From Aliiroseovarius salicola (GTDB taxonomy: Bacteria > Pseudomonadota > Alphaproteobacteria > Rhodobacterales > Rhodobacteraceae), in assembly GCF_027891095.1 (NCBI RefSeq), contig NZ_JAQIIO010000005.1, positions 208,621 to 272,620 on the forward strand: 64,000 bases of DNA. Direction: 5' to 3'. A model generated the notes under the pieces. The model saw only the letters and a list, made by a program, of their open reading frames with translations, was not told the origin of the DNA and did no database searches. The translations under genes and the position numbers were made by a program. Below are positions 1-7,643 of this stretch, piece after piece (position 1 is the first letter of the stretch; every line of letters begins with the position of its first letter).

Positions 1-180
1 GCCCAAGCCAGACTGGTGGATAAGGATGTCGTTGTTGCTGGTCAGGTCATGTGTCGTTTTGACAACGGAAAAATTGTCGAAGCCTACAATCAGTTTGATT
101 TCCTATCTTTCTTTGAGCAACTCGGATTGCTTCCTGAACATACATTGGCGTTGTGCCTCGCTGGCGAAACCCTTGGTTGA
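1..180 (+). CDS. SnoaL-like / ester cyclase family protein, C-terminal end (partial)
   Basis: The first frame is open from the window edge to a TGA at 178-180 and gives the last 59 residues of a protein. The part reading CRFDNGKIVEAYNQFDF followed by LSFFEQLGLLPE is the typical C-terminal beta strand and helix of SnoaL-like ester cyclases (NTF2 fold), where a phrase close to 'G-KI-E-WN-FD' is conserved. The start lies upstream of the window, so the substrate cannot be judged. A 7-bp hairpin (CCTGTCC at 214-220, GGACAGG at 236-242) follows but lacks a T-tract. Confidence 0.7.
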   Translation, partial: AQARLVDKDVVVAGQVMCRFDNGKIVEAYNQFDFLSFFEQLGLLPEHTLALCLAGETLG

Positions 181-355
181 ACACAACTGCCTGCCCCTTT
201 CCGAGCCGCAAAGCCTGTCCAGAGCATTTGGTCATGGACAGGCGACACTTTCCTACACGAAACCTTTCGGCGAAAAGCGTTCAGATTTTTCACTCTCCGC
301 TTTATTTCAAATGAATTTCCCTTATGCTCAAACCAAAGAACAACTAGGGTAAATC

Positions 356-880
356 ATGACCGGCTCAATCGATTATGGAAACCTCATGCATGATGCCATG
401 CGCGGGCTGATCAAGACAGTGCTGGACGATGTGGCTGCCGAAGGGTTGCCCGGACAGCACCACTTTTTCATCAACTTCAACACACGCCATCCGGATGCCG
501 AACTGGCAGAGTGGATGTATGATCGGTTTCCGGAAGATATGACCATTGTGCTGCAACATTGGTTTGCCGATCTCGAAGTGGATGACGATGGGTTTGCGGT
601 CACTCTGAATTTCGGGGACAGCCCCGAACCTCTCTATGTGCCCTTTGACGCGATCAACACATTTGTGGATCCCTCCGTCGAATTTGGCCTTCGCTTCGAA
701 ACTCAGGAGAGTGAAGAGCATCATGCCAACCTGCACCTTGCCAGTGAGGATGAACCGGATGATGTGAGCGAAGAAGAGGTGGCCAAGGCAGAGCCCGCAT
801 CCGTCGAAGAAGAAACAGAGGAAAAGGTCGAAGAACCCCATGACGCGGATGTTGTCAGCCTGGACAGTTTCCGCAAATAG
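356..880 (+). CDS. sspB: SspB family ClpXP adaptor protein
   Basis: This is the alphaproteobacterial SspB, which tethers ssrA-tagged and other substrates to the ClpXP protease in the cytoplasm. The 174-residue protein has the family layout: a folded substrate-binding domain (about 1-125, with the run HHFFINFNTRHPDAELAEW and the strand LYVPFDAINTFVDPSVEFGL), then a long acidic, disordered linker (about 125-165). It ends in a short hydrophobic and basic tail, VVSLDSFRK, which matches the ClpX-binding tail of the family. The start is supported by an AGGG ribosome binding site 6 bases upstream. It is followed in the same direction by fumC after a 167-bp gap that holds its own palindromes, so the two are probably separate units. 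Confidence 0.92.
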   Translation: MTGSIDYGNLMHDAMRGLIKTVLDDVAAEGLPGQHHFFINFNTRHPDAELAEWMYDRFPEDMTIVLQHWFADLEVDDDGFAVTLNFGDSPEPLYVPFDAINTFVDPSVEFGLRFETQESEEHHANLHLASEDEPDDVSEEEVAKAEPASVEEETEEKVEEPHDADVVSLDSFRK

Positions 881-925
881 TCGTGGATAGCAGGGCGCAC
901 GGTGCCTTTTCCCGCCCAAACCGGT

Positions 926-949
926 CAATTGTGCACAATTGCATGCAAT
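926..949. promoter_or_regulatory. Two overlapping perfect palindromes upstream of fumC
   Basis: CAATTGTGCACAATTG (926-941) is a perfect 16-bp palindrome. It overlaps a second perfect palindrome, ATTGCATGCAAT (938-949), and the two share ATTG. They lie about 100 bp before the fumC start and after the sspB stop, so they look like an operator pair for a dimeric regulator. The regulator is not identified. Confidence 0.5.
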
Positions 950-1047
950 GTTGGCGCTACCCTGCGCATTTCACCTCTTATGCCCATTGAATTTGGTGCG
1001 CATTCGGGTAGAAAAGCGTCGGTTTCCTTAACACGAAGGCGCATGAC

Positions 1048-2442
1048 ATGACCGAGACCCGCACCGAATCCGACAGCTTTGGCCCGCTCGAAGTTCCCAC
1101 AGACAAGTATTGGGGCGCACAGACCCAACGCTCGCTGATGAACTTCCCGATCGGCTGGGAAAAACAACCGGTCGCCATCGTGCGCGCCCTTGGTGTGATC
1201 AAACAGGCCTGCGCCGAAGCCAACAAGGCCTCGGGCGACATGGATGCAGAGATCGCAGATGCCGTCATTCAGGCCGCAGGCGAAGTGGTTGTCGGTAAGT
1301 TCGATGACAACTTCCCGCTGGTCGTCTGGCAGACCGGCTCCGGCACCCAGTCGAACATGAACGCCAACGAAGTGATCGCCAACCGCGCGATCGAGATCAT
1401 GGGCGGCGTGATCGGGTCGAAAGATCCGGTACACCCGAACGATCACTGCAACATGGGTCAGTCCTCGAACGACACCTTCCCGACCGCGATGCATATCGCC
1501 ACCGCCATGTCGGTGCGTGACGTACTGCTGCCGGGTCTCGAGAAACTGCTCGCGGGTCTTGAAGCCAAGGAAGAAGAGTTCAAGGACATCATCAAGATCG
1601 GCCGCACCCATACTCAGGATGCAACCCCGCTCACCCTTGGTCAGGAATTCTCGGGCTACGCCCACATGATCCGTCAGGGCATTGCCCGTGTGAAGACTGC
1701 CCTGCCCGGCATCTATGAACTGGCGCAAGGCGGCACCGCCGTTGGCACCGGCCTCAACACCAAAGTTGGCTGGGGCGAAGAAGTGGCCGCCAATATGGCC
1801 CGCATCACCGACCTGCCCTTCGTAACCGCACCGAACAAGTTCGAAGCGCTCTCGGCCCATGACGCGATGGTCTTCATGTCGGGTGCCCTCGCGACGGTTG
1901 CTGGCTCCTGCTACAAGATCGCCAATGACATCCGTTTCCTCGGCTCCGGCCCGCGTTCGGGTTTGGGCGAGTTGATCCTGCCGGAAAACGAGCCGGGCAG
2001 CTCGATCATGCCGGGCAAGGTGAACCCGACCCAGGCCGAGGCACTGACCCAGGTGGCCGCTCATGTGATGGGCAACAATGCCGCCATGACCTTTGCCGGA
2101 TCGCAGGGTCACTTTGAGCTGAACGTCTACAACCCGATGATGAGCTACAACCTGCTGCAGTCGATCCAGCTGCTGGGTGACGCGGCCGACAGCTTCACCG
2201 AGCGGATGCTCAACGGCATCAAAGCCAACGAGCCGCGCATCGACAAGCTGATGAAGGAAAGCCTGATGCTGGTGACTGCTCTGGCCCCGACCATCGGTTA
2301 CGACAACGCCACCAAGGTTGCCAAGACTGCACACAAGAATGGTACCACCCTCAAGGAAGAAGCCATTGCGCTTGGATTTGTGGACGAAGAAACCTTCGAC
2401 GACGTGGTGCGCCCGGAACAGATGATCGGCCCAAAGGCCTGA
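1048..2442 (+). CDS. fumC: Class II fumarate hydratase
   Basis: Fumarase C catalyses the reversible hydration of fumarate to (S)-malate in the citric acid cycle and needs no iron-sulfur cluster. The 464-residue length is normal for a class II homotetramer. The superfamily signature [15 protein letters not shown] is present with its mobile catalytic loop serine, and the active-site segments [27 protein letters not shown] and [16 protein letters not shown] are intact. GAAGG lies 8 bases before the ATG. A strong terminator follows directly, so the gene is probably monocistronic. The long open frame on the opposite strand is a coding shadow. Confidence 0.98.
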   Translation: MTETRTESDSFGPLEVPTDKYWGAQTQRSLMNFPIGWEKQPVAIVRALGVIKQACAEANKASGDMDAEIADAVIQAAGEVVVGKFDDNFPLVVWQTGSGTQSNMNANEVIANRAIEIMGGVIGSKDPVHPNDHCNMGQSSNDTFPTAMHIATAMSVRDVLLPGLEKLLAGLEAKEEEFKDIIKIGRTHTQDATPLTLGQEFSGYAHMIRQGIARVKTALPGIYELAQGGTAVGTGLNTKVGWGEEVAANMARITDLPFVTAPNKFEALSAHDAMVFMSGALATVAGSCYKIANDIRFLGSGPRSGLGELILPENEPGSSIMPGKVNPTQAEALTQVAAHVMGNNAAMTFAGSQGHFELNVYNPMMSYNLLQSIQLLGDAADSFTERMLNGIKANEPRIDKLMKESLMLVTALAPTIGYDNATKVAKTAHKNGTTLKEEAIALGFVDEETFDDVVRPEQMIGPKA

Positions 2443-2464
2443 ACAGATCTCTGAAAAAGACAAA

Positions 2465-2488
2465 GACGCGGCTGTGATCAGCCGCGTC
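2465..2488. terminator. Bidirectional rho-independent terminator after fumC
   Basis: GACGCGGCT (2465-2473) pairs with AGCCGCGTC (2480-2488) around a 6-base loop. TTATCTTTT follows on the plus strand, and A residues precede it for the converging minus-strand gene. Confidence 0.85.
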
Positions 2489-2495
2489 TTATCTT

Positions 2496-2810
2496 TTAGT
2501 CACGCACCCGAAGCACTTCCCATTTCGAACTGCCGGACACGACATAGTCGGACATCTTCTTGCCCCACTCTGCGTGAATTTCGACCTTGCTGATCAGTTC
2601 AAAGAATTCATCAAGTTCTGCGAGGTTTTCAATCTCCATCTCGGTCTGGAGCACAGCCTCCTCCATTCCGATATGACCGGTCAAATAGCGCGCGTGTTTC
2701 ATAACAAAACCGGATTGCTCGGCGACTTCCTCATCCCACTGTTTCATCAGGTCCAGAACATCAGACTGGTGGCCAAACTTGCTTTTAACTTGCCATCTAG
2801 CAACAAACAT
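2496..2810 (-). CDS. Conserved hypothetical protein (104 aa)
   Basis: I do not recognise the family with certainty. The protein starts MFVARWQVKSKFGHQSDVLDLMKQWDEEV and is a small soluble alpha/beta protein with no signal peptide or membrane segment. The first strand, 'VARWQVKSKFG', and the following helix resemble ferredoxin-like dimeric barrel proteins such as the NIPSNAP or antibiotic-biosynthesis-monooxygenase type, but this is only a fold guess. The in-frame GTG just before the ATG is less likely than the ATG, which follows GGGGGTGAAGTG. It converges on fumC and shares its terminator, and it is divergent from the DUF4169 gene. Confidence 0.6.
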   Translation of the reverse strand: MFVARWQVKSKFGHQSDVLDLMKQWDEEVAEQSGFVMKHARYLTGHIGMEEAVLQTEMEIENLAELDEFFELISKVEIHAEWGKKMSDYVVSGSSKWEVLRVRD

Positions 2811-2947
2811 CACTTCACCCCCATTTGCTTATCTCAAGAACGCTCGATAGGGTGCGTGCAGAATGTAAAACCAACCACCCCCAGTCTAACCCGCTTTCGA
2901 AACGTACACAAACACCGCGGGGTCATCAGGGAGCCGAAGAACGTCAA

Positions 2948-3133
2948 ATGGACGATAAGGTGATCAATCTGCGCCAGCGCCGCAAACAGGCACAGCGGCG
3001 CGACAAGGCGCGGCAAGCGGATGAGAACGCGGTCAAATTTGGGCGGAGCAAGGCAGAGAAAATGTTGGACGCAGCGCAGAATGAGAAATCGGAACGCGAC
3101 CTCAATGCACATAAGCGAGAAGATGACAGGTGA
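2948..3133 (+). CDS. DUF4169 family protein
   Basis: This is a 61-residue, very basic and charged protein starting MDDKVINLRQRRKQAQRRDKARQ. The early 'VINLRQ-RK' motif and the run of Arg, Lys, Gln and Glu to the C terminus match the small alphaproteobacterial DUF4169 family, whose function is unknown. An upstream in-frame ATG at 2825 is possible, but its extra 41 residues have no coding character and overlap the promoter region of the divergent gene. The stop overlaps the GTG start of the next gene, so the two are translationally coupled. Confidence 0.75.
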   Translation: MDDKVINLRQRRKQAQRRDKARQADENAVKFGRSKAEKMLDAAQNEKSERDLNAHKREDDR

Positions 3134-3357
3134 GTACGCGGCCGCAAAAACACTCGCTCACCCTGCATGGACATCGCACTTCGGTATCGCTGGAACCGGA
3201 GTTTTGGAAAGCGTTTCAGGAGATAGCGCAAGAGCGTGGGATTGCACTCAATGCCCTGGCCGCAGAAGTGGATGAGGGGCGTGGAATGGACCGCGGTCTG
3301 GCCTCCGCCATTCGCGTTTATATATTAAATCACATAAGGGAAAAGGCGGCGTCCTGA
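3130..3357 (+). CDS. Ribbon-helix-helix domain protein
   Basis: This 75-residue protein begins at a GTG that overlaps the stop of the DUF4169 gene (GTGA). The segment KHSLTLHGHRTSVSLEPEFW followed by KAFQEIAQERGIALNALAAEVD is a ribbon-helix-helix layout: a beta strand with 'TSVSLEPEFW', then two helices. It matches the alphaproteobacterial single-domain RHH family often found beside DUF4169. RHH proteins bind DNA as dimers, but the target is unknown. The coupling implies equal expression of the two small proteins. Confidence 0.75.
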   Translation: MSTRPQKHSLTLHGHRTSVSLEPEFWKAFQEIAQERGIALNALAAEVDEGRGMDRGLASAIRVYILNHIREKAAS

Positions 3358-3387
3358 ACCCTTCCCTGATGGGCAATCGCCCTTGGA

Positions 3388-3543
3388 TCAATCTTCTTTG
3401 GGATACAGAGCCACACGTAGCCTTTCCGCCCGAACCCGTTGAATTCGCTCTTCTTCGCTCATCGGCTTACCCGCCTTCCCGGGTTTTAGAACGTCGCCAA
3501 ACATCTTTTCCATCTCGTCACGTGTTACCATTGGATCAGACAT
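3388..3543 (-). CDS. Small hypothetical protein (51 aa)
   Basis: This short protein starts MSDPMVTRDEMEKMFGDVLKPG and is rich in charged residues, with no membrane segment. The start was chosen because AGGAGG lies 6 bases upstream of this ATG; the in-frame extension to 3585 would put that ribosome binding site inside the coding region. The family is unknown to me. It converges on the RHH gene. Confidence 0.6.
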   Translation of the reverse strand: MSDPMVTRDEMEKMFGDVLKPGKAGKPMSEEERIQRVRAERLRVALYPKED

Positions 3544-3766
3544 ATTTCCTCCTATGGATGATGCTTTTTGTGATGGCTTTTTCATAGCACTTTAATGCTC
3601 CCATTTCGGCACCATTTGGTCACGTCAATCCGTTTTCACGAATTCAACATGCCGCCCCCTTCTGCGTACAAAAATGGACCACGTGGTCATATAGATCTTG
3701 GGGAATAGTTGTTAAGTTCTCCCCCCCCTCTCCCAGAGGGAGGGGAGGAGTTCAAGCGCTACTTCG

Positions 3767-5152
3767 TCAATGCGCTGATCGCGGGGTCAGCCTGAGCCAG
3801 ATGCCGTCTTTGCCCCGCACCGTCAAATGGGCAACCGGCATGGCAGGGCGATCTTTCACCAGCTCAAACCGATAGGCCCGCACCATTAGTGACAAGATCA
3901 ACGGCCCCTCAATCATTGCAAATGCGGACCCCGGGCAAACCCGCTGGCCGGAGGAAAACGGATAGTAGGCCACGCGCATGCTTTCTTTGCCTTCAGGGGT
4001 CGAAAACCGTTCCGGATCGAACTCATCCGGCCGGTCCCACAACCGCTCATGGCGATGCGCGTGCCAGGGACTGAGCACAATCTGGCTGCCCTTCTTCACC
4101 TTGCGTGCCCGAAATTCCTCTGGGCAGGCCGCCTCGCGTACCATCATCGGAACGGGTGGATAAAGCCGCAGAGCTTCGCGAAACACATCGCGGGACAGGT
4201 TCAGCTTCGACATGGTCGAAAAATAGATCTTCTCTGGATCAATTGCCGCCTCTGCCTCTTGCGCCACGCGGTCCTGCCACTCGGGATTAAGCGCCAAAAG
4301 ATAAAGCGCCCAAGCCAGTGCCGATGCGCTGGTCTCATGCCCTGCAAGGAAGAAGATTGCCACCTGATCAACCATTTCCTGCGTATCAAACCGCTTACCG
4401 GTTTCCGGATCTTCCGTGGTCATAATCTTGGTGGCGAGGTCATCCGGTGCGCTGCCCGCTTTGATCTGCTCCATCCGCTCAGTGGTGAGCTGTGTGATCA
4501 AGGCGCGGATGTCCCGGGCGGTTTCCCGGGTCTGGCGGGAATGGAATCGAGGAAACCACTTTGGCAGGGGCAGAAGCGCCCCCAAATTGACCACCGGCTG
4601 TGCGCGCTGATGATCCCTGAACCGCTCGAACACCGCCCCGGCAACCTTGTGTTCGATGGGGATTGAGAACAGAGTGCGAAAGATCACATCCGCCGCAGCG
4701 TGGCTGGTTTGTATTTCAATTTCGACAGGTTTCCCATCCGCAAGCGGCGCCAGTCGTTTGACCGCGGCCATGCCTGCCTGCCACATGGCGGGATAGATCT
4801 CACGGAGCCGCCCCCCTTCGAAAGCGGGATCGATAATGCGGCGCTGCCGCTTCCATGTCTCGCCGTTGGTGATGAATACCGAATTCCCCAAAAGTAGTGC
4901 AAGACCTTCACGAATCCGATCAGACTTGGGGAAATCATCAGGCCGCCCTTTCAGCACCAGATCAATCAGCTCGGGATCATTGCACAGGTAGCTACGGAAA
5001 AACGGTGTGCGAAATTCCGCCATCCAAGCGCGATAGAGCCGTGCAGGCTGGGCTGACAAAATATCCTTGCGAAACAGCTTTGTATACTGGCGCAGAGACA
5101 CTCGCCCTGCCCGTGATGGGGGTTTGGGGGGCAGATGCGGGCAATCGCTCAT
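3767..5152 (-). CDS. Cytochrome P450
   Basis: This is a 461-residue haem-thiolate monooxygenase. The I-helix oxygen-binding motif AGHET is at 270-274, the K-helix ExxR (EALR) at 326-329, and the haem-binding loop FSSGQRVCPG has its cysteine near 406. There is no N-terminal membrane anchor, so it is a soluble bacterial type and needs ferredoxin and reductase partners that are not encoded nearby. It is co-transcribed with, and overlaps by 4 bases (ATGA), the membrane hydrolase gene upstream of it, which suggests a joint role. The substrate cannot be told from the sequence. A fatty acid or other hydrophobic compound is possible but unsupported. Confidence 0.93.
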   Translation of the reverse strand: MSDCPHLPPKPPSRAGRVSLRQYTKLFRKDILSAQPARLYRAWMAEFRTPFFRSYLCNDPELIDLVLKGRPDDFPKSDRIREGLALLLGNSVFITNGETWKRQRRIIDPAFEGGRLREIYPAMWQAGMAAVKRLAPLADGKPVEIEIQTSHAAADVIFRTLFSIPIEHKVAGAVFERFRDHQRAQPVVNLGALLPLPKWFPRFHSRQTRETARDIRALITQLTTERMEQIKAGSAPDDLATKIMTTEDPETGKRFDTQEMVDQVAIFFLAGHETSASALAWALYLLALNPEWQDRVAQEAEAAIDPEKIYFSTMSKLNLSRDVFREALRLYPPVPMMVREAACPEEFRARKVKKGSQIVLSPWHAHRHERLWDRPDEFDPERFSTPEGKESMRVAYYPFSSGQRVCPGSAFAMIEGPLILSLMVRAYRFELVKDRPAMPVAHLTVRGKDGIWLRLTPRSAH

Positions 5153-6390
5153 GGGGCCATACTCGTGTATTTCGATACGGAATGGTCAATGCGGCTTTTT
5201 GAGGGTTTTCGGTTTTTATACCGTTCTGACAGGCTTTTGGGACCCGCAGTGATTCGGAAATAATCATAGTCACCGGGCTTGTCGAACGCACAGAGATACT
5301 GGAAATGCAGACGGAAGAACCGCCATCTGAGGGTTTTCCAGCGCGCCGGGCTGAGGGTCTGAGAGAAGGCTGCCGAGAACACGATGGGCCATCGTTTCCC
5401 CTCTGGCGCAACCCCCGACACCGAAACCGGATCGCAAAGCGCGAAGGCGCAGCCATCCCCCGGAGCGGTCACGTCAATCCAGGTGATCTGGTCCGACTGG
5501 CTCAGATCATGCAGGTCTCGGCGCAATCGCCAGGCGTCCGGCAGGAAGCTGACCATCGGCACCACTTGACCAAGCGTGAGAAATCCCAGCTTCGGTCCGT
5601 TTACCGGCAATCGGCCATCTCGTAACAGATCCGCCAGAATGGACACGCCCAGATGCGCGCCAGAACTGTGACCGACAACCAGAACTTCATCCACGTCACT
5701 TTGCAGGGCGGTTGCGATCTGATCGGCAAACTCCGCCATCCGTGCCTCCAACTCGGGTGGGTTAGCCCCCTTGGTCGCGGCCGAATAGCTGTAGTCATGC
5801 ATCAGGTAGTAGACGTAAAGCCTGTTATCGATCCCGCGAAACCAGCGCAGGGTCACAATCACGATGGCGAGCCCGAGTGCAAGCCCCACAAGCCCGCTTG
5901 TGGCCCCGATCCACGGCCTCAGACCCAAAGCCGTCACCCCACCAAGAATCCACCCCGCAAGCAAGGCCAGCATCAGTTGCAAAAGCAACATCCCAACCGG
6001 GTAGAGTGCGGCAATCACAGGCCCTTTGCGCAGACGCATCAAGCGCCAAAGCGCGCCGGACGCGGTATATGTCCAGGCGGTGCGCAGCATCATCAGATAG
6101 GTTTGCACAATGTTGGTGTTCATGCTGTCACGAACGATATCGGACCAGACGAGCACGTCAAATTCAGCTTCGGTTTCAAAGCCATCCATCCGGCCCGTGA
6201 CCTGCCACCCATAGGTGCTGGTGCCCTGACGTCCAATCAGGTCAACCTTATAACCAGAAATCTTACCCTGCCGGGCGCTTTCCGTGCGATAGAGTTCGCG
6301 ATAGCGGCGGGGATGAATTGGGTCATAGCCGGGAATGTAAAACACTCTCCGTCTGTGGATGTCCTGCCCGTTCAACACATTTGTCACCAT
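5149..6390 (-). CDS. Membrane-associated alpha/beta hydrolase-like protein
   Basis: This 413-residue protein has an early strand RRVFYIPGYDP followed by HPRRYRELY, as in proteins that process large acyl or peptide substrates. Two adjacent hydrophobic segments (about 125-152 and 160-182) probably form a membrane hairpin. A GHSSG nucleophile elbow (240-244) gives the likely catalytic serine of a lipase or esterase fold. The candidate Asp and His of the triad cannot be fixed by eye. It is the first gene of a two-gene unit with the P450 (4-base overlap). Function unknown: a serine hydrolase acting at the inner membrane is the safest description. Confidence 0.65.
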   Translation of the reverse strand: MVTNVLNGQDIHRRRVFYIPGYDPIHPRRYRELYRTESARQGKISGYKVDLIGRQGTSTYGWQVTGRMDGFETEAEFDVLVWSDIVRDSMNTNIVQTYLMMLRTAWTYTASGALWRLMRLRKGPVIAALYPVGMLLLQLMLALLAGWILGGVTALGLRPWIGATSGLVGLALGLAIVIVTLRWFRGIDNRLYVYYLMHDYSYSAATKGANPPELEARMAEFADQIATALQSDVDEVLVVGHSSGAHLGVSILADLLRDGRLPVNGPKLGFLTLGQVVPMVSFLPDAWRLRRDLHDLSQSDQITWIDVTAPGDGCAFALCDPVSVSGVAPEGKRWPIVFSAAFSQTLSPARWKTLRWRFFRLHFQYLCAFDKPGDYDYFRITAGPKSLSERYKNRKPSKSRIDHSVSKYTSMAP

Positions 6391-6460
6391 CTACCGGCTT
6401 CTTCTTCAGGCAGAGGATAGCGATGGAACACCGTGGAGGTAAGCCCCGATTGAATTTGGG

Positions 6461-7213
6461 TCAGCCCAAAATGGCCAATGCGGGGAAGGTCTCGAGCAGC
6501 CAGTAGGAGAAGGACGAGAAACCACCGGTGAGAATCAGCAGCCCGATGGTCCAGAGCAAGAGCCCCATGATCCGCTCGATCCGTTCCATATTGCGTTTCA
6601 TGAACGCCATCAGCGGCCCCATACGCGGGAAGAAGGCAGCCACCAGCAGGAAGGGAATACCAAGGCCCGCAGCATAGACCGCAAGCAGGAATGTGCCATG
6701 CGATACGGATCCTTCGGTCGCAGCCAGTGACAGGATCATACCCAGCTGTGGCCCGATGCAGGGCGTCCAGCCAAAGGCAAATGCCAGCCCCAGAAGATAG
6801 GCACCAAAAGCGCTTCCGCCCTGATCGCCTGCTTCAATCCGAGCTTCGCGATTCAGGAAAGGGATATTGATCACACCCAAGAAATGCGCTCCGAACACCA
6901 TCACAAGAACTCCTGCGAAAGTGTTGAAATAGCTCTGATTTTGCAGAAAGAAAGAACCAAAGACAGATGTCGTGAAACCCAAAAACAGAAACACTGTCGA
7001 CAAGCCGAGCACAAAAAATCCTGCTGTCAGGATCACCTTGCCATGTCCCTTGCGCCCATCGTTCATCTCGCTCATCGATACGCCCGACATATAAGCCAGA
7101 TAGGGCGGCACAATCGGCAGCACGCAGGGGCTGAGAAAAGACAGGACACCGGCCACGAGGGCGACGATCATTGCGGGTACGAGCGATGCGTCTATAAGAT
7201 CAATTCCGAACAT
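6461..7213 (-). CDS. ccdA: Cytochrome c biogenesis protein CcdA
   Basis: CcdA carries reducing equivalents from cytoplasmic thioredoxin across the inner membrane to periplasmic thiol-disulfide partners needed for haem attachment to cytochrome c. The 250-residue protein has about six membrane segments and the two family cysteine motifs, FLSPCVLPIVPPYLAYMSG near the N terminus and GWTPCIGPQLG in the middle. I start at MFGIDLIDASL; a GTG three codons earlier is an alternative. The open frame continues about 115 codons further upstream, but that part overlaps the divergent tusA and has no CcdA character. It is divergent from tusA, another thiol-sulfur protein. Confidence 0.93.
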   Translation of the reverse strand: MFGIDLIDASLVPAMIVALVAGVLSFLSPCVLPIVPPYLAYMSGVSMSEMNDGRKGHGKVILTAGFFVLGLSTVFLFLGFTTSVFGSFFLQNQSYFNTFAGVLVMVFGAHFLGVINIPFLNREARIEAGDQGGSAFGAYLLGLAFAFGWTPCIGPQLGMILSLAATEGSVSHGTFLLAVYAAGLGIPFLLVAAFFPRMGPLMAFMKRNMERIERIMGLLLWTIGLLILTGGFSSFSYWLLETFPALAILG

Positions 7214-7327
7214 AGTCTTCACATAGGGCAATGTGTGAAGAGTGTCACCTGCCAGATGGTCACATAAGCGCGAACGTGATGTGTGTGCCTTATGGACAGC
7301 GGGACGCGTGCGACTTATGTGAAAGAC

Positions 7328-7555
7328 ATGACTTATGACGACACTCTTGATGCCATTGGGCTGCTCTGCCCCCTGCCCGTCCTGAAGGCGCGCAAGCGTT
7401 TGAAATCCATGGACAAGGGTCAAGTGTTGCGGCTTGAGGCAACAGACCCCGCAGCGGTGATCGACGTGCCGCATTTCTGTGCAGAGCAGGGACATGATTT
7501 TCTGGGGGACGAGAGCCAGAACGACGTCACACATTATTTCATCCGCAAAGGCTGA
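7328..7555 (+). CDS. tusA: TusA family sulfurtransferase
   Basis: This is a 75-residue protein with the family core DAIGLLCPLPVLKARKRL, where Cys14 is the persulfide-carrying residue in the CPxP motif. TusA-like proteins pass sulfur for tRNA thiolation or other sulfur-relay steps. An in-frame ATG 15 codons earlier exists, but the shorter form matches family length. It is divergent from ccdA and converges on rne, sharing a bidirectional terminator with it. Confidence 0.85.
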   Translation: MTYDDTLDAIGLLCPLPVLKARKRLKSMDKGQVLRLEATDPAAVIDVPHFCAEQGHDFLGDESQNDVTHYFIRKG

Positions 7556-7592
7556 CAAATCGTCTCGATTGTGGGGCGTGCAAACGAAAAAA

Positions 7593-7611
7593 GCCGGGCA
7601 GATCGCCCGGC
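7593..7611. terminator. Bidirectional terminator between tusA and rne
   Basis: GCCGGGC (7593-7599) pairs with GCCCGGC (7605-7611) around AGATC. It is flanked by an A-run on the left and TTTT on the right, so it can stop both tusA and the converging rne transcript. Confidence 0.88.
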
Positions 7612-7643
7612 TTTTCTGATTTTCAGTTAACGCCTTCGTCAGG

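Noticed and set aside
925..2463. A 512-codon open frame on the minus strand across fumC
   Set aside because: It is antisense to a certain fumC, rich in His, Arg and Gly as expected for a high-GC shadow, and matches no family.
3677..3688. Perfect palindrome GACCACGTGGTC as an operator
   Set aside because: It sits 130 bp or more from any start codon, behind the P450 gene, and has no nearby promoter; too little support to call.
3719..3752. C-run followed by a G-run near 3720-3750 as a terminator for the P450 gene
   Set aside because: The arms pair only imperfectly and no T-tract follows; it is better seen as low-complexity sequence.
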